Assembly (NCBI RefSeq): GCF_018130825.1
Contig: NZ_JAFCJS010000001.1
Coordinates: 806,001-870,000, forward strand
DNA length: 64,000 nt
Direction: 5' to 3'
Origin: Bradyrhizobium liaoningense
Lineage (GTDB): Bacteria > Pseudomonadota > Alphaproteobacteria > Rhizobiales > Xanthobacteraceae
Below, piece after piece: positions 10,460 to 18,083 of this stretch. Position 1 is the first letter of the stretch, and each line of letters starts with the position of its first letter. A program made the position numbers and the translations under genes. The notes under the pieces are model-generated. The model saw only the letters and a program-made list of their open reading frames with translations, did no database searches and was not told the DNA's origin.

Positions 10460-10737
10460 GGGCTGAAGGCCTTTCAAAGTCGTCTCAAGGTCAGGAATGT
10501 TGTCTCAGGATCGTCTCTGCCAGGGATAGCCTTGCAAGAGTCATGCTGGGAAACCTTGCCGAACACTCGCCGATCCCGGGAGGCCATACCTTAATCCCCG
10601 CCGCAGGCGCCCGCCATGATGGCCGTGGCGCCAGGTTCGGTCAGACGATGGATCGAAGGTCGCGGCAGGCCCCTCAACATGCGGCGACTGAACAGCACCT
10701 GCGCATCACAGAACGACTGGCGAGCCGGGTCAAGGGG

Positions 10738-10766
10738 TTGACGGGACTCTTCTGTGTTCTGTTATT
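10738..10766 (+). promoter_or_regulatory. Possible sigma-70 promoter ahead of metC
   Basis: TTGACG (10738-10743) is followed after 17 bases by GTTATT, about 75 bases before the metC start. The -35 match is good and the -10 is poor. The rest of the aapJ-metC intergenic region (10460-10840) shows no gene or terminator that I can support. Confidence 0.3.
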
Positions 10767-10840
10767 AACGACAGCGGCCTTTCGGCCGGCCCCCACGGCG
10801 CAAGGCGCCCCGGCGGAAACGCGGTTTTGAAAGCAGGCGC

Positions 10841-12025
10841 ATGGATTCCTCGCACCCCTCCCAGCAGCAGGCCGAGACCCGGCTGGTCACCTCCGGCCGC
10901 GACACCAAGGCGCAGAAGGGGTTCGTCAATCCGCCGGTGTTCCACGGCTCGACCGTGCTCTATCCGACCGCCGAGGACCTGCACGCCCATCGCGGCGAGT
11001 TCACCTATGGCCGCCACGGCACCCCGACGACCAGGGCGTTCCAGGACACGCTGATGGCGCTGGAGGGGCCGCAATGCGCCGGCGTCGGCATCGTGCCGTC
11101 GGGGCTCGCGGCGATCTCCACCACCCTGCTCTCGGTGCTGAAGGCCGGCGACCACATTCTGGTCGTCGACAACGTCTATCGGCCCTCGCGCAATTTCTGC
11201 AACGGCATGCTGACCCGCTATGGCGTCGAGACCGCCTATTTCGATCCGCTGATCGGCGCCGGCATCGACAAGCTGTTCAAGCCCAACACCCGCGCGGTGC
11301 TGGTGGAGGCGCCGGGCTCGCAGTCGTTCGAAATGCCCGACATCCGCGCCATCGCCGAGGTCGCGCATGCGAAGGGCGCGCTCGTCATCGACGACAACAC
11401 CTGGGCGACGCCGCTCTATCACCGCTCGCTCGAGCAGGGTGTCGACATCAGCATGCAGGCCGCCACCAAATATATCGGCGGTCACTCCGACATCATGTTC
11501 GGCACCATCTCGGCCAATGCCAAGGCCTGGCCGATGGTGTCCGAAGGCATCCGCCTGCTCGGCGTCTGCGCTGGCCCCGACGACGTCTTCCTGGCGCTGC
11601 GCGGCCTGCGCACGTTGTCGGTGCGGCTCGCGCAGCACCATCGCTCCGGGCTCGACATGGCGCGCTGGCTGGCGGGGCGTCCCGAGGTTGCGCGCGTGCT
11701 GCATCCCGGATTGGAGACCGATCCCGGCCACGCGATCTGGAAGCGCGACTTCACCGGCGCCTCGGGCCTGTTCAGCATCGTCTTGAAGCCGGCGCCGCAG
11801 CAGGCGGTCGACACCATGCTCAACACGCTCAAGCTGTTCGGCATGGGCTTTTCCTGGGGCGGCTTCGAGAGCCTCGCGATTCCCTTCGACTGCAGCGACT
11901 ATCGCACCGCGACCAAGTGGGCGCCCGGCGGGCCGACGCTGCGACTCCACATCGGCCTCGAGAGCGTCGACGACCTCAAGGCCGATCTCGATCGCGGCTT
12001 CGCTGCCCTCAAGGCGGCAATGTGA
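10841..12025 (+). CDS. metC: Cystathionine beta-lyase
   Basis: A 394-residue Cys/Met-metabolism PLP enzyme that cleaves cystathionine to homocysteine, pyruvate and ammonia in methionine synthesis. The PLP lysine is K210 in QAATKYIGGHSD, the cofactor-binding Asp is in VIDDNTWA (about 184), and the YGR motif at 56-58 is present. Length and motifs match MetC rather than the longer MetB/MetZ forms, although family members are hard to separate by eye. It is divergent from aapJ, an arrangement also seen in other rhizobia. ATG 10841 has a weak GCAGG upstream. Confidence 0.9.
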   Translation: MDSSHPSQQQAETRLVTSGRDTKAQKGFVNPPVFHGSTVLYPTAEDLHAHRGEFTYGRHGTPTTRAFQDTLMALEGPQCAGVGIVPSGLAAISTTLLSVLKAGDHILVVDNVYRPSRNFCNGMLTRYGVETAYFDPLIGAGIDKLFKPNTRAVLVEAPGSQSFEMPDIRAIAEVAHAKGALVIDDNTWATPLYHRSLEQGVDISMQAATKYIGGHSDIMFGTISANAKAWPMVSEGIRLLGVCAGPDDVFLALRGLRTLSVRLAQHHRSGLDMARWLAGRPEVARVLHPGLETDPGHAIWKRDFTGASGLFSIVLKPAPQQAVDTMLNTLKLFGMGFSWGGFESLAIPFDCSDYRTATKWAPGGPTLRLHIGLESVDDLKADLDRGFAALKAAM

Positions 12026-12051
12026 GCCTGCTCACAAGGCATCGCGCCGCG

Positions 12052-12076
12052 GGAACGAGCAACCGGCGCAAACGTT
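12052..12076 (+). promoter_or_regulatory. Sigma-EcfG-type promoter upstream of Na/Pi symporter gene
   Basis: GGAAC at 12052-12056 and CGTT at 12073-12076 with a 16-base spacer match the alphaproteobacterial general-stress (EcfG) consensus GGAAC-N16/17-CGTT. The site is intergenic, on the coding strand, 82 bases before the start of the downstream gene. Consensus from established knowledge; use as a promoter is inference. Confidence 0.55.
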
Positions 12077-12158
12077 AACGCCGACGCGCCAACAAATGGT
12101 TTGATCCTCAAGCATTTGGCGCTAGCCTCACCAATCGACTCCAATCCGGACACGGAGA

Positions 12159-13850
12159 ATGGGAACGTTGGTTCTGCTCGATCTGATGGGCGGCGTTGCG
12201 CTGTTGCTGTGGGGCCTGCACATGGTCCACAGCGGAATCCTGCGCGCGTTCGGTCCCGACCTGCGGCGGCTGCTCGGCAAGGCGCTCGGCAACCGCATCA
12301 GCGCGTTCGCCGCCGGGCTCTCGCTCACCGCGCTGCTCCAGAGCAGCACGGCGACTGCCCTGATCACCTCTTCGTTCGCGGCCGAGGGCCTCGTCAGCCT
12401 CGCAGCCGCGCTCGCCATCATGCTGGGGGCCAATGTCGGCACGACGCTGATCGTGCAGGTGCTGTCGTTCAACATCGCCGCCGTCGCGCCCGTCCTGTTC
12501 GTGCTCGGCCTCGTCGCCTTCCGCTCGGGACCGCGCTCCCGGATCAAGGACATCGGCCGCGTCTGCATCGGCCTCGGCCTGATGCTGCTGTCGCTGCACA
12601 TCCTGCTCGACACGCTGGCCCCGGCGGAGAACGCACCCGGCATGCGCGTCGTGATGTCGGCGATCACGGGCGATCCCGTGCTATGCATCGTCATCGCCGC
12701 GCTCGTCACCTGGGCGGTGCATTCGAGCGTCGCCAGCGTGCTCTTGATCATGTCGCTGGCCTATTCGCAGTTCATCTCGCCTGAGGCAGCGCTGGCGCTG
12801 GTGCTGGGCGCCAATCTCGGCAGCGCCATCAATCCCGTGTTCGAAGGCGCCAGGCGCGACGATCCCGCGAGCTATCGCCTGCCGGTCGGCAATCTCGTCA
12901 ACCGCGTGATCGGGATCGCGCTCGTGCTGCCGTTCCTGGGCGTGATCGCTGCGCACATGCATGCCTGGCAGCCGGATCTCGCGAAGATGACGGCGGCCTT
13001 CCACATCGCCTTCAACGTCGGCACCGCCATCATCTTCATCGGACTGCTCGACACCATGTCGCGTCTGTTGACCCGCCTTCTCCCCGATCGCGTGCAGGAA
13101 ACCGACCCGGCCAGGCCGCGCTATCTCGACGAGAGCGCGCTGGAGACGCCGTCGCTGGCGCTGGCCGACGCCGCCCGCGAGGTGCTGCGGATGGGTGATC
13201 TCGTCGAAATCATGCTGCGCAAGGTGATGACCGCGATGATGACGGGCGACCGCGGGCTGGTCGACCAGGTCTCGAAGATGGACAATGCCGTCGACGGTCT
13301 CGACGAGGCCATCAAGCTCTACGTGACCAAGCTGATGCGCGGCAGCCTCGACGAGAGCGAGGGACGGCGCGCGATGGAAATCGTCTCCTTCGCCATCAAC
13401 CTCGAGCATATCGGCGACATCATCGACAAGAGCCTGAGCGAGCTTGCGACCAAGAAGATCAAGCGCCGCTTCCAGTTCTCGGCCGAGGGCGCCGAGGAGC
13501 TCGCCGCCTTCCACAAGCGCACCATGGAATCGCTGCGGATCGCCTTCGGCGTGTTCATGTCGGGCGATGCCAACGAGGCGCGCAAGCTGCTGGTGGAGAA
13601 GACCACGCTGAAGAACACCGAGCTTGCCGCCGTCGAGCGCCATCTCGACCGCCTGCGCGAGGGCCGGCCCGAGACCATCGAGACCACCTCGCTGCATCTC
13701 GACGTGCTGCGCGATCTGCGCCGCATCCACTCGCATATCTGCTCGGTCGCCTATCCCGTGCTGGATGCCGCCGGCGAGCCCTATCGCAGGCACGAGGCGG
13801 AGACGGCCGCCCTGCCCGCTTCAGGCGCGGCCTCGGCGCTGCCGCGCTAG
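12159..13850 (+). CDS. Na+/phosphate cotransporter family protein with PhoU-like C-terminus
   Basis: A 563-residue inner-membrane protein of the NptA/YjbB group. Residues 1-310 carry two inverted Na_Pi_cotrans repeats with the characteristic LLQSSTATA (about 64-72) and WAVHSSVASV (about 187-196) motifs. Residues about 330-540 form a helical PhoU-like domain. The family moves phosphate coupled to sodium, and E. coli YjbB mainly exports phosphate. The PhoU-like tail suggests phosphate-dependent control. An EcfG-type promoter lies 82 bases upstream. ATG 12159 is used, with GGAG unusually close to it; an in-frame TTG at 12168 would be better spaced. Its 3' end overlaps the convergent DUF3592 gene by 30 bases. 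Confidence 0.88.
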   Translation: MGTLVLLDLMGGVALLLWGLHMVHSGILRAFGPDLRRLLGKALGNRISAFAAGLSLTALLQSSTATALITSSFAAEGLVSLAAALAIMLGANVGTTLIVQVLSFNIAAVAPVLFVLGLVAFRSGPRSRIKDIGRVCIGLGLMLLSLHILLDTLAPAENAPGMRVVMSAITGDPVLCIVIAALVTWAVHSSVASVLLIMSLAYSQFISPEAALALVLGANLGSAINPVFEGARRDDPASYRLPVGNLVNRVIGIALVLPFLGVIAAHMHAWQPDLAKMTAAFHIAFNVGTAIIFIGLLDTMSRLLTRLLPDRVQETDPARPRYLDESALETPSLALADAAREVLRMGDLVEIMLRKVMTAMMTGDRGLVDQVSKMDNAVDGLDEAIKLYVTKLMRGSLDESEGRRAMEIVSFAINLEHIGDIIDKSLSELATKKIKRRFQFSAEGAEELAAFHKRTMESLRIAFGVFMSGDANEARKLLVEKTTLKNTELAAVERHLDRLREGRPETIETTSLHLDVLRDLRRIHSHICSVAYPVLDAAGEPYRRHEAETAALPASGAASALPR

Positions 13851-14261
13851 GGCGACGCGAACGAGAACAGCGCCTCCGGCCAGAAGCAGGCCGGCGCCGC
13901 AGAGCAGGCCAGGCACGATCCACAATGTCAGGAACGACAGCAGCCGCGCATCCTCGGGCCGCCCGGGATCGTAGGCGATCCTGACCCGCTCGCCCTCCGC
14001 ATAGGGCTGCCCGGTTGATCCAGATGAGGACGTGAACGTCACTACGCGCCCCTCGCGCGTCGTGAATCGAAACGTCGGATAGAGAAAGGTCCCGCCATGA
14101 TTTCCACCGCTGCGCGCGACGGCGCCGGCGAAACGCGCATCGGTCTGCTCGGCCCTCGCGAGAAATGCGATGGTGCCGCCGAGTTCGACAAGGCCGAGCC
14201 CGAGCAAGACCAGGCCGACCAGAACAACCGATACGAACAGAACTATCGGTGACTTGCGCAT
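13821..14261 (-). CDS. DUF3592 membrane protein
   Basis: A 146-residue protein with two membrane helices (about 8-33 and 108-132) flanking a small extracytoplasmic beta-domain. The block YPTFRFTTREGRVVTF and the stretch ending in YDPGRPEDARL are typical of DUF3592. Function unknown. It may be the last gene of the ArnT/PAP2/GT2/LAB_N operon, 43 bases downstream, and it converges on the Na/Pi gene with a 30-base overlap of coding sequence. Confidence 0.75.
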   Translation of the reverse strand: MRKSPIVLFVSVVLVGLVLLGLGLVELGGTIAFLARAEQTDARFAGAVARSGGNHGGTFLYPTFRFTTREGRVVTFTSSSGSTGQPYAEGERVRIAYDPGRPEDARLLSFLTLWIVPGLLCGAGLLLAGGAVLVRVALARQRRGRA

Positions 14262-14304
14262 GCCAATCGGGAAGTCTGGATGCCCTGCCGCCCTCGGTCC
14301 CTGG

Positions 14305-14643
14305 TCAGCGCTCCAGCGTCTTCGAGGCGCGGCCGCGGTTCTTGACGATCAGCATGATGTTGCGGACATAGATGATGGTCGCGAGCGCCTGTCCGAGGAT
14401 GATCACCGGCTCGCGCTTGACGACGCCATAGACCAGCGTCATCAGCCCGCCGCCCATCGAGCAAAACCAGAACGCCATCGGCACCACGCTGTTGCCGGCG
14501 CGCTCGCTCGCGATCCACTGCACCAGGAAGCGCGCGGTGAAGAACAGCTGCGCGACCAGGCCGAATGCGAGCCAGAAGTCGAACTTGGCGACGAAGACGT
14601 CGTAGAGATAGTTGCTCAGCGCCTGACCGTATTGAATGATCAT
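14305..14643 (-). CDS. LAB_N (lipid A biosynthesis N-terminal) domain protein
   Basis: A 112-residue membrane protein with three predicted helices. It matches the LAB_N family by its layout and by blocks such as FFTARFLVQWIASERAGNS and VPMAFWFCSMGGGLM. In some proteobacteria the domain is fused to the lipid-A-disaccharide synthase; free-standing copies are common next to GT2/ArnT genes. A role in moving or presenting a lipid-linked sugar is plausible but unproven. ATG 14643 overlaps the stop of the GT2 gene (ATGA), indicating translational coupling. Confidence 0.82.
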   Translation of the reverse strand: MIIQYGQALSNYLYDVFVAKFDFWLAFGLVAQLFFTARFLVQWIASERAGNSVVPMAFWFCSMGGGLMTLVYGVVKREPVIILGQALATIIYVRNIMLIVKNRGRASKTLER

Positions 14644-15377
14644 GCGTTCACCTCGGTCACATCTGGTGTCGACTTCTTGCGGCGGATCAGCCACCACACG
14701 CCGGCGAGATCCATGATGCCGATCCACAGCCGGTCGAAGAAGCCATAATTGGACACGCCGGAACGGCGCGGCCGGTCGATCACGTCGACATAGGCGATGT
14801 CGTAGCCCTCGCGGCGGACCAGCGCCGGCAGGAAGCGATGTAGCCCATCGAAATAGGGCATCATCAGGAACACGTCGCGGCGGAACGCCTTCAGCCCGCA
14901 GCCGGTGTCGCGCGTGCCGTCCTGAAGGATCGCATTGCGGACCTTGTTGGCCACGCGCGACTGGAATTTCTTGAAGCCGGTGTCCTTGCGCCCGACGCGC
15001 TGTCCCGCGGCGAGGCCGACCCGCCCCGCCCCTTTTTCCACCGCAGCGATCAGGTCCGGCAGGAAGGCCGGATTGTTCTGGCCGTCGCCGTCGAGGGTTG
15101 CCACGATCACCCCGCGCGCGGCGCGTACGCCGCTGCGCACCGCAGCCGACTGGCCGCCTGATCTGGCGTGGCGGAGCTGACGCAGATTGCTCCGCTCCGC
15201 CATGATGGCCTTGAGCCGCTCGCCGGTCGCATCAGTCGAACCGTCATTGACGTAGATGATCTCGTAATCCCAGCGGCCGTCGAGCGCCGTCGTGATCTCC
15301 TCGATCAGGGGCGCGATGTTGTCGGCTTCGTTGCGCACGGGAACGACGATGGAAACCGATGGCTGGGACGTCGACAA
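14640..15377 (-). CDS. GT2 polyprenyl-phosphate glycosyltransferase (DPM1/ArnC-like)
   Basis: A 245-residue GT-A glycosyltransferase. It starts with the nucleotide-sugar strand SVSIVVPVRNEADNI, has YVNDGSTD and the DxD-type TLDGDGQN, and a C-terminal hydrophobic segment near 215-230. Related proteins transfer a sugar from a nucleotide donor to dolichyl or undecaprenyl phosphate on the cytoplasmic face. The partner enzyme would be the ArnT-like transferase two genes upstream. The start is TTG 15377 with no ATG or GTG alternative that keeps the first beta-strand; Shine-Dalgarno weak. Donor sugar not determinable. Confidence 0.88.
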   Translation of the reverse strand: MSTSQPSVSIVVPVRNEADNIAPLIEEITTALDGRWDYEIIYVNDGSTDATGERLKAIMAERSNLRQLRHARSGGQSAAVRSGVRAARGVIVATLDGDGQNNPAFLPDLIAAVEKGAGRVGLAAGQRVGRKDTGFKKFQSRVANKVRNAILQDGTRDTGCGLKAFRRDVFLMMPYFDGLHRFLPALVRREGYDIAYVDVIDRPRRSGVSNYGFFDRLWIGIMDLAGVWWLIRRKKSTPDVTEVNA

Positions 15378-15443
15378 ATCGAGACTCGTGGTTGGAATTG
15401 GCCTGCCCCTCGGGGAACCGGCGACCCCGGCAGGCAGCCGCTT

Positions 15444-16289
15444 TTATGGGGCGGACGCTCCGCGGGCAACCCTTTTGAGGCGCGCTGTGACCGGCCCCGG
15501 AAGCGGCACGATGGTGCCGTCGGCACGGATGGCAAACGCGAGCCGGCGCGCCGCAAACCAGTAGCGGACGGTCATGGCACCGACGATGCCGACCAGGGCC
15601 CCGGCGGTGACGTCGCTGGGGTGATGCGCGAGCAGCACCAGACGCGTCAGCAGGATCACGATTGCGTAAGTGAACATGAACACCCGCAGCCGCGGCCACA
15701 ACGCCGAGACCGCAAACGCCAGCGCGAACGCTGTGATCGCGTGGCCCGACGGCAGGCTGGCATAGGCTCCCGAGCCCTCGAACGGGATGAAGTTGAACGG
15801 ATCGGCCTTGCCGCCGACGAACGGACGCCCGCGACCGATGAGAAATTTCAGGATCTCGCCGACGAACACGGACAAGGCAACAGACAGAAACAGGAATTGC
15901 AGCCGCGTGCCCAAGCCCAGCAGCAACGTGCGTCGAGTGCCGTGAAGTCCCGCGGCGATCAGTGCCACGATCACCAGCGCGACGCCCAGCACCGAGAGCA
16001 CATACTCGTCCTTGCCGAAATCGGTGAGGATGCGGATCGGCCACAGGCTTGGTGTGCCGCGCGCCGGCATCAGCTGGATCTCGGTCAGGTCGAACGCCAG
16101 CATCAGCGCGATGACCGCGGCCGCGCCGACAGCGCTGAGCCAGAGCGAATGTCGCGCCAGCTTTCGTGCGGCCTCGGCGCGGCGCGAATGCGACGGCGAG
16201 CGCACGAGCTGCCCCAGCGCATGCCCCGTCACGGTGAGCAACTGCGCGGGATAGCCCGGGCGCGGCGCGCTATGGGTCGGGGCCGACAT
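15444..16289 (-). CDS. PAP2-family membrane phosphatase
   Basis: A 281-residue inner-membrane phosphatase. All three PAP2 catalytic motifs are visible: KFLIGRGRP (about 139-147), PSGHA (about 169-173) and HHPSDVTAG (about 211-219). There are five to six membrane helices. Related enzymes remove phosphate from lipid A (LpxE/LpxF), phosphatidylglycerophosphate or undecaprenyl pyrophosphate at the periplasmic face. The gene starts one base after the ArnT-like gene ends, so the two are surely co-transcribed; that context favours lipid A or carrier-lipid dephosphorylation. Confidence 0.88.
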   Translation of the reverse strand: MSAPTHSAPRPGYPAQLLTVTGHALGQLVRSPSHSRRAEAARKLARHSLWLSAVGAAAVIALMLAFDLTEIQLMPARGTPSLWPIRILTDFGKDEYVLSVLGVALVIVALIAAGLHGTRRTLLLGLGTRLQFLFLSVALSVFVGEILKFLIGRGRPFVGGKADPFNFIPFEGSGAYASLPSGHAITAFALAFAVSALWPRLRVFMFTYAIVILLTRLVLLAHHPSDVTAGALVGIVGAMTVRYWFAARRLAFAIRADGTIVPLPGPVTARLKRVARGASAP

Positions 16290-16290
16290 C

Positions 16291-18033
16291 CTATTCGGTG
16301 CCTTCCGAACGGAAGATCGAGATCGAGATCGCGCGCCCTTGCGAGAAATTGTAGCCGTCGATGCGCGCGCCGACCTTGTAGCGCAGCCCGATCGCCTCGG
16401 CGCGCTGCACGAAGCTGCGCTCCGAACGTTGCTCGATCAGCGCGAAGCGGCAGCTGCCCTGCCGCAGGAAGTCCGCCGCGCCCGAGCCGTCGGTGAGCAG
16501 CGTCTGCGTGCCGGTCAGGAACACCAGGCTCGGCTCGTGGTAGCCGGCAGCGGCCGCCTTGGGCCCGACGCAGCTGACGTTGCGAAGCGCGCGCGCGATC
16601 TCGATACTCGGGAACAACGGGGTCAGCGACGGCAGCACGATGCCGTAGACCACGACCGCAAGCATCAGGGCCGCAACCAGCGCGTTGAGCACCGAGCGTT
16701 CGGCACGGTTGTTGTCGTAGAGCCACCAGGCGAACAGGCCGAAGATCAGCGAGGCCGCGATGAACGGCCAGGCTACGAAGGCCGGCTGCCGGGTCAGCAT
16801 GACCGCGCCGACCACCGCGATGATCGAGGCCGCCGCCGGAATCGCGAACCACCAGGCCGAGCCGCGCATCAGCCAGGACCGCGACAGCACGCGCCGCTCC
16901 AGCGCGCCGACGGTGAGGATCGCGATCGCCGGATACAGCGGCAGCACGTAGTGCGGCAGCTTGGTCAGCACCGCCTCGAACACGATCCAGGACGGGATCA
17001 GCCAGGCCAGCAGGAATTGCGCGCCGGGCTCGCGCCGGGCTCGCCAAACCGCGGGTGCCGCCATCGCCGCCAGCGGCGCTCCCGGCCAGAAGGTGATCCA
17101 GAACAGCGCCAGGTACATCCCGGGCGGTGCGCCATGGGATTCCTGCGCCCCTAACTTGCTGAGCATGTCGCCGCCGACGGAATCGGCGAAGAAGGTCTCG
17201 CCCGCGCGCCAGAAGATCGCGACGAACCAGGGCAGCACCAGCACCAGCATCCACATCAGGCCCCAGACCGGGCGCAGCTTCCACAGCCAGGAGGCATCGC
17301 GGTCCAGGATCGCGAGCGCGACGATGGTGAGCCCAGCGAACATCAGGATCAGCGGGCCCTTGATCAGGATGCCGACCGCGAGCGCGGTCCAGAAGATCGC
17401 GGGCCAGCTCCAGGGCGGACGGGTCTCGTCCTCGGCGCGCTGCCACGACAGGTAGGCCCGCGCCATCGCGCCCATCGCGGCGGTGACGCAGAACAGCAGC
17501 ATCGCGTCGGTCTTGGCGAGCCGCGCCTCGACGCCGAGCAGCACGGAGGCGCACAGCAGCAGCGCCGCGAGCACCGCGGCGCGCCGCGTGACGAAGCCGA
17601 GCGCGGCCCAATAGGTCATCAGCACCGCGCCGATCGCACCTATTAGCGACGGCAGCCGGTAGACCCAGATGCGCAATTCGGCCTTCGGCAGCCTGAGTGC
17701 AGATGCGGCTTCAACCGCGGCCGATTGCAACCAGTAGATGCCGACCGGCTTCTTGTAGCGGACGTCCTCCTGGAAGCGGATGTCGACATAGTCGCCGCTC
17801 TCGACCATCTGCTTGGTCGCCTGCGCGAACCGCGCCTCGTCGCGATCGACGGGCGGGATGGTGAAGAAGCCCGGCAGGAACAGCAGCAGTGCGCACAGCA
17901 GCAGGAAAGCGACCGCGCGGGCGTGGCTGGCCGTGGCGATATCGAGCATGGTCACGAGCCGGCTACCCGGATTCACGGGCGATTTCGGCTCACGGGGCGC
18001 TCCAAAACGGGGGCTTGGGTAGGTCTCGGCCAT
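16291..18033 (-). CDS. ArnT-like lipid-carrier-dependent glycosyltransferase
   Basis: A 580-residue polytopic inner-membrane protein of the GT83/PMT_2 (ArnT) family. The first periplasmic loop has the conserved acidic pair in PPVDRDEARFAQATKQM (about 59-75), then KKPVGIYWLQSA. About 12 membrane helices follow, and a soluble C-terminal domain starts near residue 470. Such enzymes use undecaprenyl-phosphate sugars to glycosylate lipid A or core. It heads the minus-strand operon with PAP2 phosphatase, GT2 and LAB_N genes. ATG 18033 is used; ATG 17949 would remove a 28-residue hydrophilic leader and is a real alternative. Confidence 0.87.
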   Translation of the reverse strand: MAETYPSPRFGAPREPKSPVNPGSRLVTMLDIATASHARAVAFLLLCALLLFLPGFFTIPPVDRDEARFAQATKQMVESGDYVDIRFQEDVRYKKPVGIYWLQSAAVEAASALRLPKAELRIWVYRLPSLIGAIGAVLMTYWAALGFVTRRAAVLAALLLCASVLLGVEARLAKTDAMLLFCVTAAMGAMARAYLSWQRAEDETRPPWSWPAIFWTALAVGILIKGPLILMFAGLTIVALAILDRDASWLWKLRPVWGLMWMLVLVLPWFVAIFWRAGETFFADSVGGDMLSKLGAQESHGAPPGMYLALFWITFWPGAPLAAMAAPAVWRARREPGAQFLLAWLIPSWIVFEAVLTKLPHYVLPLYPAIAILTVGALERRVLSRSWLMRGSAWWFAIPAAASIIAVVGAVMLTRQPAFVAWPFIAASLIFGLFAWWLYDNNRAERSVLNALVAALMLAVVVYGIVLPSLTPLFPSIEIARALRNVSCVGPKAAAAGYHEPSLVFLTGTQTLLTDGSGAADFLRQGSCRFALIEQRSERSFVQRAEAIGLRYKVGARIDGYNFSQGRAISISIFRSEGTE

Positions 18034-18083
18034 TGGTTCCGCTTACGCTGAAACCGCCATCGCCACAACCGCTTAAGGCAGGG

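Noticed and set aside
10543..10830. 95-codon frame between aapJ and metC
   Set aside because: No ribosome site, random composition, and it would occupy the divergent promoter region.
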